Assembly: GCA_023266335.1 (NCBI GenBank)
Contig: JAHFQJ010000002.1
Location: forward strand, 1 to 64,000
Reading direction: 5' to 3'
DNA length: 64,000 nt
Origin: Burkholderiaceae bacterium
GTDB lineage: Bacteria > Pseudomonadota > Gammaproteobacteria > Burkholderiales > Burkholderiaceae
Shown here: piece by piece, positions 1-8,492 of the stretch
Numbering within the stretch: position 1 is the stretch's first letter
Layout of the letters: each line of letters begins with the position of its first letter
Position numbers and translations under genes: made by a program
The notes under the pieces: model-generated
Databases searched by the model: none
Seen by the model: only the letters and a program-made list of their open reading frames with translations
Told to the model about the DNA's origin: nothing

Positions 1-2
1 GT

Positions 3-980
3 GATGGAGCAGGCGGAGAAAGAAGAAGTTTCAGCGATAGGCCGCCGCTGCGCCCAAGACCAGAAGGCGGATTTGCAGGCAGAGGCGACAGACCAGCAAG
101 ACCAAGCCAAAATATAAATAATGAAAAAGTAGGATTTAGCGATAAAAAAAGCTCTGATACTGAAAAAAAAAAGATAGTACCTAATCAATTTAGTCAAAAT
201 AATAGTTATAATCACCATAGTTCTGCTAATGAATATATACGTATTCATAAATTATTAGCTGAACTTGGAATTGGTTCTAGACGGAGTATAGAAAAATCAA
301 TTGAAATAGGCAAAATAATAGTAAATGGAGAAAGGGCAATTATTGGGCAAAAAATAAATTTAGACGATAATGTAAGTATAAATGGGCATAAAATAAATTT
401 ACATGCTAAAGAATGGATAAAACCAAGAATTATCATGTATCATAAAGCTAGCGGTGAAATAGTATCTCATGCAGATCCTGAAAACAGACCGAGTGTATTT
501 GATCGTTTGCCCAGAATTAGAAATGGAAAATGGATTGCAATAGGACGATTAGATTTTAATACAGAAGGCTTATTAATGTTCACAAATAATGGTGAATTAG
601 CAAATAAATTTATGCATCCAAGCTATGGTATAGAAAGAGAATATGCAGTCCGAGTTATTGGTAGTTTAGAGCCTGAAACACAAGAACAGCTCTTAAATGG
701 AATATTACTAGATGATGGTTTAGCTAATTTTAGTAAAATTGAAGATGCAGGCGGTGAAAATTTAAATCACTGGTATAAAGTTACTATATCAGAGGGCAGA
801 AACCGCGAAGTGAGACGTATGTTCGAAGCGGTAGGATTGACTGTATCACGTTTGACCCGTATTCGTTACGGAAGTTTAAGTTTATCCAGCAGATTGCAAA
901 GGGGCAGATATGAAGAACTATATCCGGAAGAAGTTAAGGGTGTTTTAGAGCAGTTTAATATACAAGCAGATATATTATAA
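3..980 (+). CDS. rluB: RluB-type 23S rRNA pseudouridine synthase (5' end outside window)
   Basis: The frame is open from base 3, so the true start lies upstream. It is easily missed because the first in-frame ATG (435) falls inside the protein. From the first visible codon, residues 1-78 are a low-complexity basic tail, rich in Gly/Arg/Pro and then Asn/Lys. An S4 RNA-binding domain starts at about residue 79 (IRIHKLLAELGIGSRR). The RluB/RsuA catalytic domain follows with the GRLDFNTEG motif, Asp about residue 184 being the expected nucleophile. RluB converts U2605 of 23S rRNA to pseudouridine in E. coli. The first ~110 bases are strikingly GC-rich compared with the rest of the gene, because of Gly/Arg/Pro codons. 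RluE/RsuA-like relatives are possible, but the S4 domain and long basic extension favour RluB. Confidence 0.87.
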   Translation, partial: DGAGGERRSFSDRPPLRPRPEGGFAGRGDRPARPSQNINNEKVGFSDKKSSDTEKKKIVPNQFSQNNSYNHHSSANEYIRIHKLLAELGIGSRRSIEKSIEIGKIIVNGERAIIGQKINLDDNVSINGHKINLHAKEWIKPRIIMYHKASGEIVSHADPENRPSVFDRLPRIRNGKWIAIGRLDFNTEGLLMFTNNGELANKFMHPSYGIEREYAVRVIGSLEPETQEQLLNGILLDDGLANFSKIEDAGGENLNHWYKVTISEGRNREVRRMFEAVGLTVSRLTRIRYGSLSLSSRLQRGRYEELYPEEVKGVLEQFNIQADIL

Positions 981-986
981 AACTTA

Positions 987-1074
987 TATACTAATCGGAT
1001 TTCAATTTGCGAACTTCGTTATCGTCATAATTTATTCCTGTCGCCTTGTCGTAAAATGAACTGCAATTAGTATA
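987..1074 (-). repeat. Family A inverted-repeat element, short (88 bp) form
   Basis: The element begins TATACTAATCGG and ends AATTAGTATA, giving imperfect terminal inverted repeats of about 25 bp. Read on the minus strand it matches both ends of the ~157-bp copies at 24582-24740 and 31357-31513 but lacks their central ~60-70 bp. The missing part is flanked in the long copies by two TGACG-containing direct repeats, so the short form looks like an internal deletion derivative. It lies between the convergent rluB and rsmA genes and could form a long hairpin acting as a terminator. Confidence 0.75.
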
Positions 1075-1123
1075 TTCCCCATAAATTTGACTACGGGGCA
1101 GACAAGTGCATAAAGAGTATAGC

Positions 1124-1924
1124 TTAGGTTAAGTCGCTTTCTGACCAAAGCTTAGCAAGATTTATATATTCTTCTACGCCTACTTCTTCAGCTCTTCTAT
1201 TTAAATCAAAGTCATATTTTTCAAAAATTGGCTTATTTTCCACAAAGCCTCTAAGCATTTTTCTTCTTTGTGAAAAGCAAATTCTTGTAATATATTCTAA
1301 TTTTTGTGCTTGCTGCGGACTAACTTTTATATTCGGCTTCATATAAACTACTGCTGAATCTACTTTTGGAGGCGGGTTAAAAGCATGCGGAGGGACATCT
1401 AAAGTTTTATACATCGTGTAATAAGCCTGCAGCAAAATTGATATTCTTCCGTAGGCTTTACTATTATTATCTGCCGTCATTCTACCAACAACTTCCTTTT
1501 GTAGCATAAAATGCTGACTATGTACAACATCTACATGCTTAATTAAATGCAGTAATAAGGGTGAAGAAATGTTATATGGTAAATTACCAGCTATATGTAT
1601 TTTTTGTTTTTTATCTAAACTAAATTTGGTAAAATCAAAAGTTAATACATCTTGCTGATATAGTTCTAAATTACCAAATGTGTTGATTAATTTAGCAGCT
1701 AAATTTCTATCTAACTCAATTGCATAAAGTCTATTAAAACTTTTAACTAATTGGTGTGTTAATGCACCTAAACCCGGACCAATTTCTATAACTATATCAC
1801 TAGCATCATCAGCATTTTTACAAATTCCATGTACAATATTTTGTATAATATAACTATCTTGTAAAAAATTTTGACCAAATCTTTTTTGTGCTGTATGACC
1901 TTCAACTTTATTTTTTTTATTCAT
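1124..1924 (-). CDS. rsmA: 16S rRNA dimethyladenosine transferase RsmA (KsgA)
   Basis: A 266-aa S-adenosylmethionine-dependent enzyme that dimethylates two adjacent adenines (A1518/A1519 in E. coli numbering) in the 3'-terminal helix of 16S rRNA during late 30S maturation. Visible signatures are RFGQNFLQD near residue 15, the SAM-binding loop EIGPGLG at 47-53, and the catalytic NLPYNI motif at 114-119. Its length is typical for the family. It is convergent with rluB and lies 42 bp downstream of nuoD on the same strand. Its frequent neighbours pdxA and apaG are present in this window but tens of kilobases away, which points to rearrangement. Confidence 0.96.
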   Translation of the reverse strand: MNKKNKVEGHTAQKRFGQNFLQDSYIIQNIVHGICKNADDASDIVIEIGPGLGALTHQLVKSFNRLYAIELDRNLAAKLINTFGNLELYQQDVLTFDFTKFSLDKKQKIHIAGNLPYNISSPLLLHLIKHVDVVHSQHFMLQKEVVGRMTADNNSKAYGRISILLQAYYTMYKTLDVPPHAFNPPPKVDSAVVYMKPNIKVSPQQAQKLEYITRICFSQRRKMLRGFVENKPIFEKYDFDLNRRAEEVGVEEYINLAKLWSESDLT

Positions 1925-1966
1925 TTAGATATAAAATGTTGGGAATAATTTATTTTTGTTATTATA

Positions 1967-3220
1967 TTATCTATCTATTTCTCCAAATACAATATCCTGT
2001 GTACCGATTATAGTTACTGCATCTGCAATCATATGCCCTCTTGCCATCTCATCTAAACTTGCTAAATGTGCAAAACCAGGCGCCCTAATTTTTAAACGGT
2101 AAGGTTTATTTGCCCCATCTGATATTGCATATATTCCAAATTCACCTTTAGGGTGTTCAACAGCCGCATATACCTCACCTTCATTAACATGCATACCTTC
2201 CGTGAACAATTTAAAATGATGAATTAATTCTTCCATATTAGTTTTCATATTACCACGTTTAGGCGTAACTATTTTATGGTTTTGTATAATAACTTCACCC
2301 GGATTTTCTTTAAGCCATGTTATACACTGCTTAATAATATGATTAGATTGGCGCATTTCTTCTATTCTTACCAAATAGCGGTCATAGCTGTCGCCATTTT
2401 TACCAATAGGAATTTTAAAATTTAAATCTGCATATACTTCATAGGGCTGATGCTTACGTAAATCCCAATCAATGCCTGACCCTCTAAGCATTGCTCCTGT
2501 AAATCCTAACTGCATAGCACGCTCGGGAGAAACAACACCAATTCCAACTAAGCGTTGCTTCCAAATTCGGTTATCTGTCAATAAAGTTTCATATTCATCA
2601 ACATATTTTGGAAATCTGTTAGTGAAATCTTCAATAAAATCTAATAAACTGCCTTGACGGTTTCCATTTCTTTTTTCAAAGTCTTTTTCATTGCGTTTGA
2701 AATTAGCTTTATACCGCGGCATTGTATCAGGTAAATCACGGTATACACCGCCTGGTCTATAATATGCAGCATGCATTCTAGCACCTGATACTGCTTCATA
2801 CATATCAAATATATCTTCACGTTCTCTAAATGCATATAAAAATACTGTCATCGCTCCCACATCTAATGCATGACAGCCTAACCATAACAAATGATTAAGT
2901 AATCTAGTCAGCTCATCAAACATTACTCTTATATATTTAGCTCGGATTGGAATGTCTATACCAAGCAATTTTTCAATTGCCATGACATAAGCATGTTCAT
3001 TACTCATCATAGACACATAATCCAACCTATCCATATAGGGTAAATTTTGTATCCATGTTTTACTTTCAGCAAGTTTTTCAGTAGCACGATGTAATAAACC
3101 AATATGCGGATCTGCACGTTGAATAACTTCTCCATCTAATTCTAGAATAAGACGCAATACTCCGTGTGCCGCAGGATGTTGAGGTCCAAAATTTATTGTA
3201 TAGTTCTTTATTTCTGACAT
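1967..3220 (-). CDS. nuoD: NADH-quinone oxidoreductase subunit D
   Basis: This is a 417-aa protein of the 49-kDa subunit family (NuoD/NDUFS2), part of the peripheral arm of respiratory complex I and lining the quinone-binding pocket. The diagnostic N-terminus [15 protein letters not shown], the [15 protein letters not shown] segment (residues ~40-54) and the C-terminal DIVFGEIDR are all present and the length is standard. In most proteobacteria nuoD sits inside a contiguous nuoA-N operon. Here its neighbours are rsmA and a DNA-repair helicase, and no other nuo gene lies in the window, so it is an orphan locus. The start is ATG with the conserved N-terminus immediately following. Confidence 0.97.
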   Translation of the reverse strand: MSEIKNYTINFGPQHPAAHGVLRLILELDGEVIQRADPHIGLLHRATEKLAESKTWIQNLPYMDRLDYVSMMSNEHAYVMAIEKLLGIDIPIRAKYIRVMFDELTRLLNHLLWLGCHALDVGAMTVFLYAFREREDIFDMYEAVSGARMHAAYYRPGGVYRDLPDTMPRYKANFKRNEKDFEKRNGNRQGSLLDFIEDFTNRFPKYVDEYETLLTDNRIWKQRLVGIGVVSPERAMQLGFTGAMLRGSGIDWDLRKHQPYEVYADLNFKIPIGKNGDSYDRYLVRIEEMRQSNHIIKQCITWLKENPGEVIIQNHKIVTPKRGNMKTNMEELIHHFKLFTEGMHVNEGEVYAAVEHPKGEFGIYAISDGANKPYRLKIRAPGFAHLASLDEMARGHMIADAVTIIGTQDIVFGEIDR

Positions 3221-3256
3221 AACGCTACCCTAATATTTACAACATTGTATCATATA

Positions 3257-3476
3257 TATGTACTTGTCTCAATTTTAACCAAGGTATGGGGATTGTGCAA
3301 ATAATGAGTTAGATAAATTTTTGTATAAAAATAATATGTAAGTCACATATTTGCACAATCCCTATTAATAAACAAATTAAGGTGGTGAAAGCCACAATAG
3401 CTTTAACGACGCAAATAGTACAGCAAGGCATAATTTTCACAACAACACAGACATAAATTCAAGTGCGATAAGTATA
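3257..3476 (+). repeat. Family B element carrying a nested family C element
   Basis: The left end (TACTTGTCTCAATTTT) and right end (ACATAAATTCAAGTGCGATA followed by AGTATA) match family B copies elsewhere. The interior also aligns with the copy at 23824-23947: both have ACAACA, a short gap, then CAGACATAAATTCAAGT. The alignment is interrupted by the 75-bp family C element at 3288-3362. This repeat makes up most of the 313-bp gap between nuoD and the helicase gene. No open reading frame was seen in the gap. Confidence 0.6.
3288..3362. repeat. Family C MITE-like element, 15-bp perfect inverted repeats
   Basis: GGGATTGTGCAAATA at 3289-3303 is exactly reverse-complemented at 3348-3362, with about 44 bp of AT-rich sequence between them. 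If the extra G at 3288 is counted as part of the element, TAT flanks both sides, consistent with a short target duplication. A solo end with the same 15 bp plus two more matching bases is found at 10890-10906. Too short to code for anything, it resembles a non-autonomous derivative of an insertion sequence. Confidence 0.72.
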
Positions 3477-3533
3477 TATACAAAAATATTTTTGTTATAT
3501 CATATACACTGAATGTATATCTAAAAACATAAA

Positions 3534-6500
3534 ATGTCTTATACCATTAACGGGCAAAATTCATTAACGCAGAAATTTATTGATTTAGCGTGTAATCCGC
3601 AACAAAATATCATAGTAAAAGCTTGTGCCGGAAGCGGAAAAACTTGGTTATTAGCCAGCCGTATTGTAAGAACATTAATTGAAGGAGCTAATCATAGCCA
3701 AATATTAGCCATTACATTTACCAAAAAAGCTGCTCAAGAAATGAAACAGCGGGTTATGGATTATTTGCATAATTTTAGTAAAATTAATGCTAAAGATTTA
3801 GAGCAGGAATTATTAGCCCGCGGCATAAAATTAACAGCAAATAATTTAACTAGAGCAAGAAATTTATATTTTGAAATATTGTCTAGCCCTTATGCATTCA
3901 ATATAAGCACATTTCATGTATGGTTTGCTAATCTTGCAAATTTAGCTCCTACCAGCCAAATTATCCATTATTCTGCAATCCGTGAAGATGAAAATATTCT
4001 GTATGAAGACGCTGTAAAATATTTTTTATCCTCGCCAATATATAATAACTATCAGGATATATTTAGTCAATTTTTACAAAAATGGAATATCCCAAGCCTA
4101 ATTAGCAATAAAACGGTTATAGAAATTTGGAAACAAAGAAATAATATATTCGGCTATATTGACTATGAATGTTTGCAAAAATTTGCATATCCAAATGATA
4201 AATTTATACAAGAATTAAAGCAAAAATCCTTACCTAGTTTTGAAATTCCAAACATTATATCAGATATAATTAATCAAACTATTAATTTATTAAAGCCAAA
4301 TAATAAAACATGTCAAGATATAGCTTTTGCCATTGAACAATGTAAAGACAAAAATGATATTAGTCTAATTGAAGAAGCTTTACTCACTTCCGGAAATAAA
4401 ATCAAATCAACAAGAGTGAAAAGTTTGCAATCTGAATTTGAAAGTTTAGCTAGTCAAATTCTACAATATTATTATGATTTATATAATCAAGCATTTACTC
4501 ATATAAGTAAAATTTTTATTTACGCATATGCTTATTATAAATCTATAAACAGCACGATTGATTTTAATGATTTACAGACGAATGCTAAATTTTTATTAAA
4601 TCAGTCTGATATTGCTCAATATATTTGGTGCAGATTGGACAATAAATATAAGCATATTTTATTTGATGAGTTTCAAGATACAGATGATACTCAATGGGAA
4701 ATTATTAATTCTTGGTTAGATGCTTATGGCAAAAATGATGAAGATAAACCTAAAATATTTATTGTCGGTGATTTAAAACAAGCTATTTACCGCTTTAGAG
4801 GTAGCAACAGCAATGTGTTTATTCAAGCTGTGAATTATTTAAAAGAAAATTATAATGCATATATATTAGCTGCTTATAATACCAGACGCTGCTCACAAAA
4901 AGTAGTTAACTGGATAAATCAAGGTTTATGTAAAGATTCAGATCAAAATTTAAATGATGATTATTTACCGCATACTACTTCTCAAAAAAATAGTCTAAAT
5001 GATAATTGCTATTGCTTAGATTTAACTGAAAATAATTATGAAAGCGCAAATCAGCTAAGTTCTATTATAAAACATTTACATTACAGTAAAAATATTGCAT
5101 ATCAAGATATTTTAGTATTAACACCCCACCGCAATAATTGGGCGGAATTTGAAAAAGAATTATCTAAGCAGCATATTCCCTGTAAAGTAAATAGACATGG
5201 CGGATTACTGCAAACCCAAGAAGTTTATATTTTTATAAATCTGATGAGATTTTTATTAAACAAAAATAATGATTATGCAGTATTTTTTATCTTAACTAGT
5301 CCCGTTTTTAATATCAAAAGTGAAGAATTATTATCAATAATTAAAAGTCATGCGAAAAAAGATTTACAAAAAGATTTAAGTTATTGGCAGATTTTACAAA
5401 TTTATACTAATGAAAGTAAAGAAGATAATTGTATAAATTCAGCTTTAAAAATAGCTATAGAAAAATTACTTTATATTTTATCCGTGTATAAAAATTATAC
5501 TCCTTTAGATTTAATGCAGTTTTTATATATAGAGCTAGATATTGAAACTAATTTCAGTATTCATGCAGAAAATCCTCAGCAATTATCTTACAATTTACAT
5601 GAATTTTTAAAATTAGTTTTAAATTTTAATGCAGGACGTTATCCAAATCTTAATAATTTACTAGATTTTATATTAAAATATCAATATACGAACTATATTA
5701 AAGAAGCTCCAAATGTGGGAATGCACCAAAATGAAAATGCAGTGAGCTTTGATACAATCCATGGAGCTAAAGGTCTAGAGTATGATGCAGTAATTTTAAT
5801 GGAATCTATGCATTATAAAAGTTTTACCGCCTCTATATTAAAAGTGAATCATAATTGGATTGCAGGTAAATCTCATATGCATAAATTAGTGGAAACCCGT
5901 CAATTTTCATGGAATGTTCAGCAAAATGAGCATGATGCAGAATATAAAAATCTGCTTTATGTTGCAATGACAAGAGCCAAAAAAATATTTATATTAGGCG
6001 GCATAAATAATAAAAAAGAAGACAATCAAATTTGGTATAAACGCTTAACTAATTTAGAAAATACAGACATTTATGACAAAATTGACAAGACAGAGCTAGA
6101 AAAGTTAATGATGTCTGTGCAGGAAAAAAATATTCAAGATGAAAATAATATTAATCAGGTCAATGTTATTAATAAAAATAATTTACATAAATTAGATATG
6201 CATAAAATTCAAATTCAGCCAAGAGAAAAGCCAAGTATCGGGCAGGAAATTGGCATAATGATGCATAAACTTTTAGAGCTGATTACGCAATTTAATTACA
6301 AAAATGATAAGTATAATGTGCCAACTTCTAAACAGGCAGCTCTGTGGCTAAAAATTAGTAAACATAGAATGTTTATGTTAGATTTAGCTTTAGAAAAAAT
6401 ACATAATATTTTAAACGCGAAACATTTAGAGCATATTTTTAGCCCAAAATTATATTTACAAGCTATGAATGAAAAAAGTTTTTTATACAGCGGAAAAATT

Positions 6501-6704
6501 TACCGTATGGATAGAATTATCCAAACATTAACTCAAGACTGGATAATTGTAGACTATAAATTTGGCGATGAGAAAAAGCATTTAGATGAATATAGACAAC
6601 AATTGCTTACTTATAAAAAAACATTATCAAAAAATTTTAATGTAGTTAAAAATAGCGTTAGTACTTTACTTATCAACAGTGAAGCAGAAATTATCCACAT
6701 TTAG
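3534..6704 (+). CDS. AddA/RecB-like UvrD helicase with C-terminal PD-(D/E)XK nuclease
   Basis: A 1056-aa superfamily 1 helicase-nuclease, expected to process double-strand DNA ends for recombinational repair. Helicase motifs are in order: Walker A CAGSGKT (31-37), motif Ia ITFTKKAAQEM, Walker B DEFQDTDDTQW, motif III GDLKQAIYRFRG, motif V DTIHGAKGLEYD and motif VI YVAMTRAKK. The C-terminus has a RecB-type nuclease signature: GIMMHKLLELI, then MDRII and IVDYKFG. AddA is the closest type; the partner AddB, usually adjacent, is not in the window. The gene stands alone between repeats and a kef-like gene. Its own promoter probably lies in the AT-rich 60 bp downstream of the family B element. Confidence 0.85.
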   Translation: MSYTINGQNSLTQKFIDLACNPQQNIIVKACAGSGKTWLLASRIVRTLIEGANHSQILAITFTKKAAQEMKQRVMDYLHNFSKINAKDLEQELLARGIKLTANNLTRARNLYFEILSSPYAFNISTFHVWFANLANLAPTSQIIHYSAIREDENILYEDAVKYFLSSPIYNNYQDIFSQFLQKWNIPSLISNKTVIEIWKQRNNIFGYIDYECLQKFAYPNDKFIQELKQKSLPSFEIPNIISDIINQTINLLKPNNKTCQDIAFAIEQCKDKNDISLIEEALLTSGNKIKSTRVKSLQSEFESLASQILQYYYDLYNQAFTHISKIFIYAYAYYKSINSTIDFNDLQTNAKFLLNQSDIAQYIWCRLDNKYKHILFDEFQDTDDTQWEIINSWLDAYGKNDEDKPKIFIVGDLKQAIYRFRGSNSNVFIQAVNYLKENYNAYILAAYNTRRCSQKVVNWINQGLCKDSDQNLNDDYLPHTTSQKNSLNDNCYCLDLTENNYESANQLSSIIKHLHYSKNIAYQDILVLTPHRNNWAEFEKELSKQHIPCKVNRHGGLLQTQEVYIFINLMRFLLNKNNDYAVFFILTSPVFNIKSEELLSIIKSHAKKDLQKDLSYWQILQIYTNESKEDNCINSALKIAIEKLLYILSVYKNYTPLDLMQFLYIELDIETNFSIHAENPQQLSYNLHEFLKLVLNFNAGRYPNLNNLLDFILKYQYTNYIKEAPNVGMHQNENAVSFDTIHGAKGLEYDAVILMESMHYKSFTASILKVNHNWIAGKSHMHKLVETRQFSWNVQQNEHDAEYKNLLYVAMTRAKKIFILGGINNKKEDNQIWYKRLTNLENTDIYDKIDKTELEKLMMSVQEKNIQDENNINQVNVINKNNLHKLDMHKIQIQPREKPSIGQEIGIMMHKLLELITQFNYKNDKYNVPTSKQAALWLKISKHRMFMLDLALEKIHNILNAKHLEHIFSPKLYLQAMNEKSFLYSGKIYRMDRIIQTLTQDWIIVDYKFGDEKKHLDEYRQQLLTYKKTLSKNFNVVKNSVSTLLINSEAEIIHI

Positions 6705-6768
6705 GCATTATAATACTATAATATTAATATTATCTTTTAAATAAAAGATTACTATAGGAAAGAAAAAT

Positions 6769-8415
6769 ATGCCTAATTTATTGGTACTTTTAATTTTATT
6801 ATCAGGTGCTGTATTTGGCATATTATTGCTTAAAATGTTAAAACTGCCAAGTATTCTTGGTTATTTATTGGCTGGAATTATTTTAGGTCCTCATGCTTTT
6901 AATGGATTAAGTAGCGAAAATACAGACATTTTTCATACAATAGGAGAATTTGGCATTGTATTTTTAATGTTCAGCATTGGCTTAGAATTTAGCCTGCCTC
7001 AACTAAAAAGCATGCCTAAAAAAATTATAGTAAGTGCTGTTGCTCAAATTCTAGTAAGCATTTTAACTGCTGTTTTTGCTATATGGGCGATAGCATATTT
7101 TTACCGGCATGAATTTATTATAACTTGGCATTTATATATTGTTGCATCAGCAATATTTGCTATGTCATCTACAGCAGTAGTTTCTAAGGTTTTAATTGAA
7201 AAACTGCAAATGCATAGTGAGCATGGTAAGCTCATTATGTATATTCTGTTATTTCAAGATTTAGTTATTATTCCATTTTTAGTCTTAATTCCAAGTTTAC
7301 AAGACACTACACAATCAATATGGTATCTATCCGCTGAAATTTTAATCAAAATATGTTTATTACTTTGGCTAGTGTTAAGTTTGGGACAGCCAATTTTAAA
7401 GAAATGGATGGATATTGTTGCTAAAAAAAAATCAGAAGAACTATTTACGCTTAATATTTTATTAATTGTAATTGCAATGGCTTCATTTACTCAAGTGCTT
7501 GATTTATCAATGTCATTAGGAGCATTTCTAGCTGGTTTAATTATTTCAGAAACGCATTATAGAACTCATGTTGAAGAAGATATAAAACCTTTTAAAGAAG
7601 TATTATTAGGTTTATTTTTTATTACTATTGGCACAAGTCTAAATTTAGCTTATTTAATTGCATCATGGAAATTAGTATTATTCTTAATATTTATGCTGGT
7701 AATCGTAAAAGCGGTATTTATATTTATCACCTTAAGGATAATTCATAAAAAGTTCAGCTTAGCTATAAAAGCTGCTTTAGGTTTATCCCATGCCGGTGAA
7801 TTTGGATTTTTATTATTACAGCAAAGCAATAATGCGTGGTTTGGTTCTCAAAGTATAGAGCAGGCATTAACTGTAACAATAGTAATTTCAATGATAATTA
7901 CACCATTTTTACTACAATATGCAAATATTATTGCTTTGAGATTTAGTCAGCAGGAATGGATAAGCCAATCATTGAATATTACGCAATTAGCAACTAAAAA
8001 TATGGCACTAAATAAGCATATTATTATTACAGGTTTTTCTAATTTAAGCGAAGAAATTGCTGGGATATTAATAGAAAATAAAAAACAATATATTGCAATT
8101 GATTATAATCCGGAAATTATTAATAAAAATCAGGATAATTTTAGACTAATGTACGGCGATGCCTCAAGAAAAGAAGTGCTGATGCAGGCAAGTTTAGCAA
8201 AGGCAAAAACTATTTTATTAATGCATAATGATATAGAATCTTATATTAAGATATGCGATATTTGCAAAAAACAACAGTTAAATGCTCAAATCTATATGCG
8301 GGTTGATACTATGCAAAAACAAAAACAGCTGCTGGATTTAGGTTATCATAATGTAATTTGTGATAATGTTGAAAGTAGTAATAAAATAAAACAAGTTTTA
8401 GATTTAGATATATAA
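6769..8415 (+). CDS. KefB/CPA2-type monovalent cation:proton antiporter with RCK domain
   Basis: A 548-aa protein with about a dozen hydrophobic helices (residues 1-385) typical of the CPA2 Na+/K+:H+ antiporter family, including GYLLAGIILGP and LFQDLVIIP, followed by a cytoplasmic TrkA-N/RCK domain (from about 420). KefB/KefC proteins export K+ in exchange for protons and protect against electrophiles. The RCK domain begins HIIITGFSNLSEEIA; the glycine-rich dinucleotide loop (usually GxGxxG) is degenerate. YGDASRKEVL is retained. No KefF/KefG ancillary gene is present. The gene starts 64 bp after the helicase gene with GGAAAG upstream of the ATG. Confidence 0.85.
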   Translation: MPNLLVLLILLSGAVFGILLLKMLKLPSILGYLLAGIILGPHAFNGLSSENTDIFHTIGEFGIVFLMFSIGLEFSLPQLKSMPKKIIVSAVAQILVSILTAVFAIWAIAYFYRHEFIITWHLYIVASAIFAMSSTAVVSKVLIEKLQMHSEHGKLIMYILLFQDLVIIPFLVLIPSLQDTTQSIWYLSAEILIKICLLLWLVLSLGQPILKKWMDIVAKKKSEELFTLNILLIVIAMASFTQVLDLSMSLGAFLAGLIISETHYRTHVEEDIKPFKEVLLGLFFITIGTSLNLAYLIASWKLVLFLIFMLVIVKAVFIFITLRIIHKKFSLAIKAALGLSHAGEFGFLLLQQSNNAWFGSQSIEQALTVTIVISMIITPFLLQYANIIALRFSQQEWISQSLNITQLATKNMALNKHIIITGFSNLSEEIAGILIENKKQYIAIDYNPEIINKNQDNFRLMYGDASRKEVLMQASLAKAKTILLMHNDIESYIKICDICKKQQLNAQIYMRVDTMQKQKQLLDLGYHNVICDNVESSNKIKQVLDLDI

Positions 8416-8492
8416 CTATAATTTTGCAGGGCAATTTAGGGAATAATGAGTATAATTAAGTTAACCATAATTGATAATCGGATATAAATATA

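Noticed and set aside
435-980. A short pseudouridine synthase starting at the ATG at 435
   Set aside because: The S4 domain is encoded in frame upstream and the frame stays open to the left window edge, so 435 is an internal methionine.
2472-2835. Two 60-odd-codon frames inside nuoD
   Set aside because: They lie wholly within the conserved nuoD frame and have no independent support.
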